Assembly: GCF_029633865.1 (NCBI RefSeq) | Contig: NC_079217.1 | Coordinates: forward strand, 52,576,479-52,640,478 | DNA length: 64,000 nt | DNA from: Lampris incognitus | Taxonomy: Eukaryota > Chordata > Actinopteri > Lampriformes > Lampridae | Reading direction: 5' to 3' | Part shown: piece after piece, positions 57,612 through 64,000 of the stretch | How positions within the stretch are numbered: position 1 is the first letter of the stretch | Layout of the letters: the number at the start of each line of letters is the position of its first letter | Notes under the pieces: generated by a model | The model's database searches: none | What the model was told of the DNA's origin: nothing | What the model saw: the letters and a program-made list of their open reading frames with translations, nothing else | Program-made: the position numbers and the translations under genes

Positions 57612-58831
57612 CACTCACCGGCCACTTTATTAGGCACACCTGTCCAACTGCTCATTAACGCAAATGTCTAATCAGCCAATCACATGGCAGCAACTCAATG
57701 CATTTAGGCATGTAGACATGGTCAAGACGATCTGCTGCAGTTCAAACCGAGCATCAGAATGGGGAACAAAGGTGATTTAAGTGACTTTGAACGTGGCATG
57801 GTTGTTGGTGCCAGACGGGCTGGTCTGAGTATTTCAGAAACTGCTGATCTACTGGGATTTTCACACACAACCATCTCTAGGGTTTACAGAGAATGGTCCG
57901 AAAAAGAGAAAATATCCAGTGAGCGGCAGTTCTGTGGGCGAAAATGCCTTGTTGATGCCAGAGGTCAGAGGAGAATGGCCAGACTGGTTCGAGCTGACAG
58001 AAAGGCAACAGTAACTCAAATAACCACTCATTACAACCGAGGTATGCAGAAGAGCATCTCTGAACGCACAACACGTCGAACCTTGAGGCAGATGGGCTAC
58101 AGCAGCAGAAGACCACACCGGGTGCCACTCCTGTCAGCTAAGAACAGGAAACTGAGGCTACAATTCGCACAGGCTCACCAAAATTGGACAATAGAAGATT
58201 GGAAAAACGTTGCCTGGTCTGATGAGTCTCGATTTCTGCTGCGACATTCGGATGGTAGGGTCAGAATTTGGCGTCAACAACATGAAAGCATGGATCCATC
58301 CTGCCTTGTATCAAGGGTTCAGGCTGGTGGTGGTGGTGTAATTGTGTGGGGGATATTTTCTTGGCACACTTTGGGCCCCTTAGTACCAATTGAGCACCGT
58401 GTCAACGCCACAGCCTACCTGAGTATTGTTGCTGACCATGTCCATCCCTTTATGACCACAGTGTTCCCATCTTCTGATGGCTACTTCCAGCAGGATAACA
58501 CGCCATGTCATAAAGCTCGAATCATCTCAGACTGGTTTCTTGAACATGACTATGAGTTCACTGTACTCAAATGGCCTCCACAGTCACCAGATCTCAATCC
58601 AATAGAGCACCTTTGGGATGTGGTGGACCGGGAGATTCGCATCATGGATGTGCAGCCGACAAATCTGCAGCAACTGCGTGATGCTATCATGTCAATATGG
58701 ACCAAACTCTCTGAGGAATGTTTCCAGTACCTTGTTGAATCTATGCCACGAAGGATTAAGGCAGTTCTGAAGGCAAAAGGGGGTCCAACCCGGTACTAGC
58801 AAGGTGTACCTAATAAAGTGGCCAGTGAGTG
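57612..58831 (+). mobile_element. Tc1/mariner element copy 2 (DD36E, Incomer-like), intact
   Basis: 1220 bp between TA dinucleotides (57610-57611, 58832-58833), ends CACTCACCGGCCACTTTATT and (complemented) CACTCACTGGCCACTTTATT. Same length as copy 1 and nearly identical throughout. Confidence 0.93.
57759..58799 (+). CDS. Tc1/mariner transposase, 346 aa, apparently intact (DD36E)
   Basis: Differs from the 46104-47144 protein at eight residues by my comparison: K3N, S36H, T137A, T186R, M195I, A248T, N265Y, E308D. The catalytic D155, D246 and E283 and both helix-turn-helix units are unchanged. A248T is two residues after catalytic D246 and might matter. No stop or frameshift. Confidence 0.92.
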   Translation: MGNKGDLSDFERGMVVGARRAGLSISETADLLGFSHTTISRVYREWSEKEKISSERQFCGRKCLVDARGQRRMARLVRADRKATVTQITTHYNRGMQKSISERTTRRTLRQMGYSSRRPHRVPLLSAKNRKLRLQFAQAHQNWTIEDWKNVAWSDESRFLLRHSDGRVRIWRQQHESMDPSCLVSRVQAGGGGVIVWGIFSWHTLGPLVPIEHRVNATAYLSIVADHVHPFMTTVFPSSDGYFQQDNTPCHKARIISDWFLEHDYEFTVLKWPPQSPDLNPIEHLWDVVDREIRIMDVQPTNLQQLRDAIMSIWTKLSEECFQYLVESMPRRIKAVLKAKGGPTRY

Positions 58832-59151
58832 TATACGAGATTTGAGTGTAACACGTGAACAAAACAGTACACAAATGTCTCATCATGATGCAGTCTACAA
58901 ATAAACAAACAAGTGGTTTCAACATGTCGTGTTCCCTGGATGATAAAGCGTCATCGGTCATCATCGTCATGAGTGACAGTGGCCATGTGAGTTTATTTAC
59001 CAATACTAACTTTGTAGCCTTGATTGTTGAAATGGAATCTGTGCGGCGAGCATAGCATGTCGCAATGGCTGAACACGGGATCTCATCTGCGCGAGTTAGA
59101 GACAGTTAGAAAGTGGTGACTTGTGGCAAGGTTTCTTTCGTTTATTTCTAT
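58832..59151. other. Unassigned sequence between Tc1/mariner copy 2 and SINE-A
   Basis: Short unclassified stretch, probably continuing the repeat at 57220-57611 that the transposon interrupted. Confidence 0.3.
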
Positions 59152-59528
59152 AAGTCATTCATTCATCTGTTATCCAAACCGCTTATCCTTACTCAGAGTC
59201 GTGGGGGTGTTGGAGCCTGTCCCAGCAGTCATTGGGCGGCAGGCGGGGAGACACCCTGGAAAGCTGCCAGGCCATCACAGGGCCGCCACACACACATTCA
59301 CACCTAGGGACAATTTAGTATGGCCGATTCACCTGACCTACATGTCTTTGGACTGTGAGAGGAAACCGGAGCCCCCGGAGGAAACCCACCCAGACACAGG
59401 GAGAACATGCAAACTCCACTCAGAGGACAACCCAGGATGACCCCCAAGGTTGGACTACCCTGGGGCTCGAACCCAGGACCTTCTTGCTCTGAGGTGACCG
59501 CGCTAATCATTGCGCCACCGTACCACTA
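59152..59528 (-). mobile_element. SINE-A, full length
   Basis: Minus-strand head GGTGGCGCAATGATTAGCG with box B GGTTCGAGCCC. The body and GGCCCTGTGATGGCCTGG block follow. TATTTCTAT repeats on both sides (about 59143 and 59529) as a short target duplication. Confidence 0.83.
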
Positions 59529-60079
59529 TATTTCTATGATTTTAACACAGATTTGTTGTTCACAACGTAGCATTATTAGGGAAAAAATAGGGCGCGTCCC
59601 TTGGACACGTCGATAGTGAGCTTAATGTGTCCTTTTGGATTTTAATGCGTCAGAGATGCAGGACGTGTACCTATTTACATCACTGCCTCAGGAGAGCACT
59701 ATGCTCTTACTGGCACAGAGATCAGAGGCGAGGTTCAATTGAGAGTGGGAGAGAGGATGAGAGCGCATGAAAAGAAGCAGGTCAGACTGTGGGAGGAGGG
59801 CAGTCAAGAGAGGTGAGGCAGGAGAATGGGAAGAAGGAGGGGAAGCAGAAACGAAAGAGGCAGCAAAGAGGCGAAGAGACGTGGGGGAGGAGAGGAGACG
59901 AGTGGATGGGGTGATGGGTGAACCGAGACGGACGGACGGAAGGACAGAGATCCAAGGAGGGTGTAAGGAGACAGGGATAGAGGGTGGGGAAAGAGAGGTA
60001 GGTAAAAGAGAAAAATGGGGGAGAAAGATTTTGGTCTGTTCCTTTGCATACTTTTATCCATTTTTCATAGCACCCTGTT

Positions 60080-60119
<40 letters not shown>

Positions 60120-60616
60120 CGAGGCAGCACCAGAGCCATCCCACTAATCTTGCATCTGCACATGAAGCAACTTTTACATAGGACTTAAATGACGTTACCA
60201 TGGGAATCACCATTCAGGGCTGTTGTTAGACTCTGAATCAAGTGTATTGGCCATGTAGGTTTACACCTACAAGGAATTTGACTTCGGTTTCGTGGCTCTC
60301 GCAGTGTACTTAAAGAATAACAACACAACAATCTTAAGATATATACACAAAGGATCGACTTACACAGGCAAATAAGTGGCAATAAAGTGCAATGATGCAG
60401 AGAATATAAACAGATGAACGAAGTGGACGCATCCATTCTATTGATCCGAGCTCTGTGCACCAAGGCTCTCAGTGTCTTGCCCGGTTGCATAGTGAGTGTG
60501 AGGTGCTGTCCATGTTTGTTTAAATGGAGGTTACCTTAGCACTGTAACCATGGCTTCACGAGAGGCCCAGCCATGTCCAAAATTTCAATAAGGATGTGTG
60601 TGTTTGCATGCGAGCA

Positions 60617-60679
<63 letters not shown>

Positions 60680-61108
60680 CTCCAGAAGCCCTTTGTAGAG
60701 ACGTTTGATTTATCCTCTGATTTGAAGAATCACGAGCAACTTGCTTGCAGCGAGACACCAGTCACAAGTTGTCCATTTGTCACTATGCAGATGCTTTAGC
60801 ATCAGTCTTCTTGAAGTGGTCAGGGAGAAAACTCAACTGAGCTGTTTCATAGGCAGAGGAAAATCTTGTAAACCACGTGTCATTGCTACCACTACCACAA
60901 TGTTTCCTGTCCCCTGTCCCCTGTCCCCTGGGGGACACAGAGGTTCAGTTTCTAGTCATTTCTGGTAAACAGAAGATCCCGAGTTGGATGTCCACCAGTG
61001 CCATCATTTCAACTGTCAAAACAACGGTTTTACCACGACGATTTCAAGATGTCATTGAAGATAACGCTTTCAAGAGCTGTAAACATTAGCTATATGGGAT
61101 TTTAAGGT
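59529..61108. other. Unassigned intron 2 sequence with microsatellites
   Basis: 59740-60020 is purine-rich (GA/GGA). (TA)n 60082-60118. 60230-60420 (GTGTATTGGCCATGTAGG, ACACCTACAAGGAATTTGAC) resembles a widespread fish repeat without coding trace. (GT)n 60621-60662 then (GA)n. CCTGTCC/CCCTG triplication at 60905-60930. Confidence 0.45.
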
Positions 61109-61365
61109 CCTCTGTGTGGAGTTTGCATGTTCTCCCCATGTCTGCATGGGTTTCCTCCCACAGTCCAAAGACATGTAGGTCAGGTGAATCGGCCGTACTA
61201 ATTTGTCCCTAGGTGTGAATATGTGTGTGTTGGCCCTGTGATGGCCTGGCGGCCTGTCCAGGGTGTCTCCCCGCCTGCCACCCAATGACTGCTGAGATAG
61301 GCTCTAGCATCCCCATGACCCTGAGAGCAGGGTAAGCAGTTTGGATAATGGATGGATGGATGGGT
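61109..61365 (+). mobile_element. SINE-A, 5' truncated, with 12-bp target duplication
   Basis: GGATTTTAAGGT at 61097-61108 and 61366-61377 flanks the element. Body GTTTGCATGTTCTCCCCATG to GATAATGGATGGATGGATGG. Confidence 0.87.
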
Positions 61366-61966
61366 GGATTTTAAGGTTTGGACATTGAGCAATCTGCCCA
61401 CTGGTGGCCAATACATTATTGAAGTACAGTATACAAAACAGGAATTGTCTCTCAAATCTGTGTGGGGACGCCTCAATGATTAACTGTATGTAAGAGGAAA
61501 CTCTACTGAATTTGTGTCAAATACTCTCATTACAGATGTTTTCAGCAGCTTGGTGCCATCATATTCTCTTCTTCGCAAAACACACAAAACCCATTCACAT
61601 GTGCCGTCTAACCCGTAAACCTTCCCTCGGTTGGACGAGTAGGGCTTTTGTGTGAACGCAAGCCAGAGTCGATATTTCGTAGAGGTTGTGTTGGCAATTT
61701 ACTGACGTGTGACCCTAGCAGAATGTACGGAAACAATACTAAATGACGATAGTGTGAACAAAAGCTGTTGCCATATTAACATGCGTTTACAGGAGAGAGG
61801 TAACCAGTGTTTGGGAATGTATCCGTTGCTTGTTGTCTGAAGTGATATTTATTAGTAAACCAGCAAATCTAAGAGCATGTTTAGAAATGTGTGGAAAATG
61901 GACTTTGCCTTACAGCTTTGTTCTGTCCACATGCAGGATGAAATCAGTAAGAAGCTGTGGTACAGT
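61366..61966. other. Unassigned intron 2 sequence
   Basis: No exon or repeat family recognised. Confidence 0.4.
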
Positions 61967-63225
61967 CAGGGTCCAAAATTAACTTTTGGGTTTACCTGTC
62001 AAAGTGGCTGGTTGGATGAAAAAAGTTACTAGCCAGAAAGATTTTTTTACCAGCCAAAAAAAAAAATTTGCATTTTACTATTGCAATTTGCTATTATTAC
62101 TATTTAGCACGTCATCTTGGTATCCTGTGCGATTCTCAATCAATATTATAGTAGTGTGCAGTAATAATAGTAGTAACACAAACTGTATGCAGAAATATAT
62201 CTATATTTTTTCTTTTTCGTTTTCTTTTTTGGATTCCCCCCTTTTCTTTCAATTGTAATTGGCCAATTACCCCACTCTTCCGAGCCGTCCCGGTCGCTGC
62301 TCCACCCCCTCTGCCGTTCCGGGGAGAGCTGCAGACTACCACATGCCTCCTCCGATACATGTGGAGTCACCAGCTGCTTCTTTTCACCTGACAGTGAGGA
62401 GTTTCACCAGGGGGACGTAGCACGTGGGAGGATCACGCTATTCCTCCCAGTTCCCCCTCCCCCCAAACATGCGTCCCGACCGACCAGAGGAGGCGCTAGT
62501 GCAGCAACCAGGACACATACCCACATCCGGCTTCCCACCCGCAGACATGGCCAGTTGTGTCTTTAGGGACACCCGACCAAGCCGGAGGTAACACGGGGAT
62601 TCGAACCGGTGATCCCCATGTTGATAGGCAATGGAATAGACCGCCACGCCATCCAGATGCCCTGTATGCAGAAATATTAATTCAACAGTTTGAGCACTAA
62701 ATTGTAACACATTTGAATTAATAACTTCAGTGGTATTCATCTTTAAGTGCAAGAAAGATCATTTTATTAAGGAGTTTGAGAATATAGCTAATATAGAGGA
62801 ATTAACAATAACGAGTAAAAATAAGTAACAGTAATAAGTTCATAGTTCATATTAATGTTTTTTATTCTGTAGTAGCATGTTCAGTCTTCTTCAGGCAGTT
62901 TGTTCTCAAAGCGATTTTCCTCCTTCTTGTCTCCCACTAATCTCCACATAGCTGGGTTTGTTTTAATGATGACAACAAGTACCTCAAATACTTTAACAAA
63001 AAATCGTGCAGTTTGAAGGCTGATGTAATTACGTGCTACACACAATACACACAGCACGGCAGATCTAGCCGACTGAAGTGACAGCAAACCAGCAGCTTTC
63101 TGCAGCGCGAGTAGGAAATTCATTTTTTTCTCCCGGCATGAGTGGCGGGTGGTTTCCACAGTTTATTCATCAAAGACTAAATTTACCCGCATTTGCTGAC
63201 TGGCAAGTGTTAATTTTAGACACTG
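61967..63225. mobile_element. hAT element, non-coding, interrupted by SINE-B
   Basis: The left end CAGGGTCCAAAATTAACTTT and, complemented, right end CAGTGTCTAAAATTAACACT are inverted repeats. The flanks GGTACAGT and GGTAGAGT (61959-61966, 63226-63233) agree at 7 of 8 bases. The interior contains SINE-B (62199-62661). A minus-strand frame at 63159-62881 has no recognised domain. Confidence 0.75.
62199..62661 (-). mobile_element. SINE-B inside the hAT element, 16-bp target duplication
   Basis: CTGTATGCAGAAATAT is present exactly at 62183-62198 and 62662-62677. The minus-strand head carries TGGCGTGGCGG (box A-like) and GGTTCGAATCCC (box B). Body as in the other two copies, with a pyrimidine-rich left end (the A-rich tail on minus). 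Confidence 0.92.
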
Positions 63226-63329
63226 GGTAGAGTTATGAGAAAAATTGAGAATGCTGAAATAAGAAGTAAGTAAATGAATAGATAAAAAAATACAGTTAGA
63301 GATGCAGCAGTTTAGAATATAAAAGGTAT

Positions 63330-63787
63330 ATATTTTTTTTTTTTTGTGGATTTTTTCCTCCTTTTTCTCCCCAATTGCATCCGGCCAATTACCCCGCTCT
63401 TCCGAGCCGTCCCGGTCGCTGCTCCACCCCCTCTGCCAATCCAGGGAGGACTGCGGACTACCACATGCCTCTTCCGGTACATGTGGAGTCGCCAGCCACT
63501 TCTTTTTCACCTGACAGTGAGGAGTTTCACCAGGGGGACGTAGCACATGGGAGGATCACAGTATTCCCCTCAGTTCCCCCTCCCCCCTGAACAGGCGCCC
63601 CAACTGACCGGAACAGGCGCTAGTGCAGCGACCAGGACACATACCCATATCCGGCTTCCCTTCTCGCAGACACGGTCAATTGTGTCTGTAGAGACGCCCG
63701 ACCAAGCCGGAGGTAACACGGGGATTCGAACCGGAGATCCCTGTGTTGGTAGGCAACAGAATAGACCGCTACGCTACCCAGATGCCC
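63330..63787 (-). mobile_element. SINE-B, full length
   Basis: ATAAAAGGTAT at 63319-63329 and 63788-63798 flank it. Head TAGCGTAGCGG and GGTTCGAATCCC on the minus strand. T-rich left end (63329-63346) is the A tail. Third copy of this family in the window, all on the minus strand. Confidence 0.9.
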
Positions 63788-63798
63788 ATAAAAGGTAT

Positions 63799-64000
63799 TT
63801 TAAATGAGGAAGGAGACAGAAGAAACATGTCATGTGTGAACACTCTGCAAAGCTTATGGAGAGAAGCTGTATGTGTGAACAGGGAAAAACACTGGCGCTA
63901 CCGGAAAAATCATTCCAGCCATGTTACTGAAGCTAGTAAACATGAATTCACTCAAAAACATGAGAAATGCCATTGGTATTTTACTACAGTGGGACGACAT
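63799..64000. other. Unassigned right edge
   Basis: No feature recognised. Lies within fchsd2 intron 2 if no exon was missed. Confidence 0.4.

Overview
This window is vertebrate nuclear DNA, most probably from a ray-finned fish. The evidence is GT-AG introns, dense (GT)n/(GA)n/(CTAT)n microsatellites, a CpG-rich promoter, and a transposon mix typical of teleosts: BEL/Pao, L1/Tx1, R4-like and Penelope-like retroelements, Tc1/mariner, hAT and Harbinger DNA transposons, and two tRNA-derived SINE families. No prokaryotic features are present.

Two host genes are supported. On the minus strand at 4.05-7.11 kb lies a complete P2Y2-like purinergic receptor (p2ry2; 348 residues when four exons are joined). 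On the plus strand the 5' end of fchsd2 (F-BAR and double SH3 protein) begins in a CpG island at about 29.6-30.7 kb. Its coding exon 1 is at 30092-30112, exon 2 at 41165-41262, and the gene continues past the right edge. From memory, FCHSD2 and P2RY2 are also divergent neighbours in the human genome, so the synteny supports both calls.

Layout: 0-1.5 kb, 3' end of an L1/Tx1 LINE. 4-7.1 kb, p2ry2, with a hAT MITE and a foldback repeat in its introns. 7.4-16.5 kb, a decayed BEL/Pao retrotransposon whose gag is split by a stack of insertions, including a dead Tc1 element. 16.5-25.4 kb, mostly unassigned DNA with microsatellites, one SINE and a local direct duplication. 25.5-28.1 kb, a compound microsatellite with a 2.4-kb hAT transposon at its edge. 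29.5-31.2 kb, the fchsd2 promoter and first exon. 31-41 kb (intron 1), hAT, L1 and a LINE with an internal inversion, two unusual palindromes and a Harbinger remnant. 41.3-64 kb (intron 2), a second LINE of the same family, two nearly identical 1220-bp Tc1/mariner elements with intact 346-codon transposases, an R4/Penelope chimera, several MITEs, and many SINEs with clear target-site duplications.

I found no new multi-gene system. The most interesting points are the intron-split p2ry2 coding region, the pair of intact DD36E transposases, the inversion LINE, the perfect palindromes, and the layered insertions whose order can be read from their target-site duplications. Coordinates of decayed repeats are approximate. 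Family names come from recognised motifs, not database searches.
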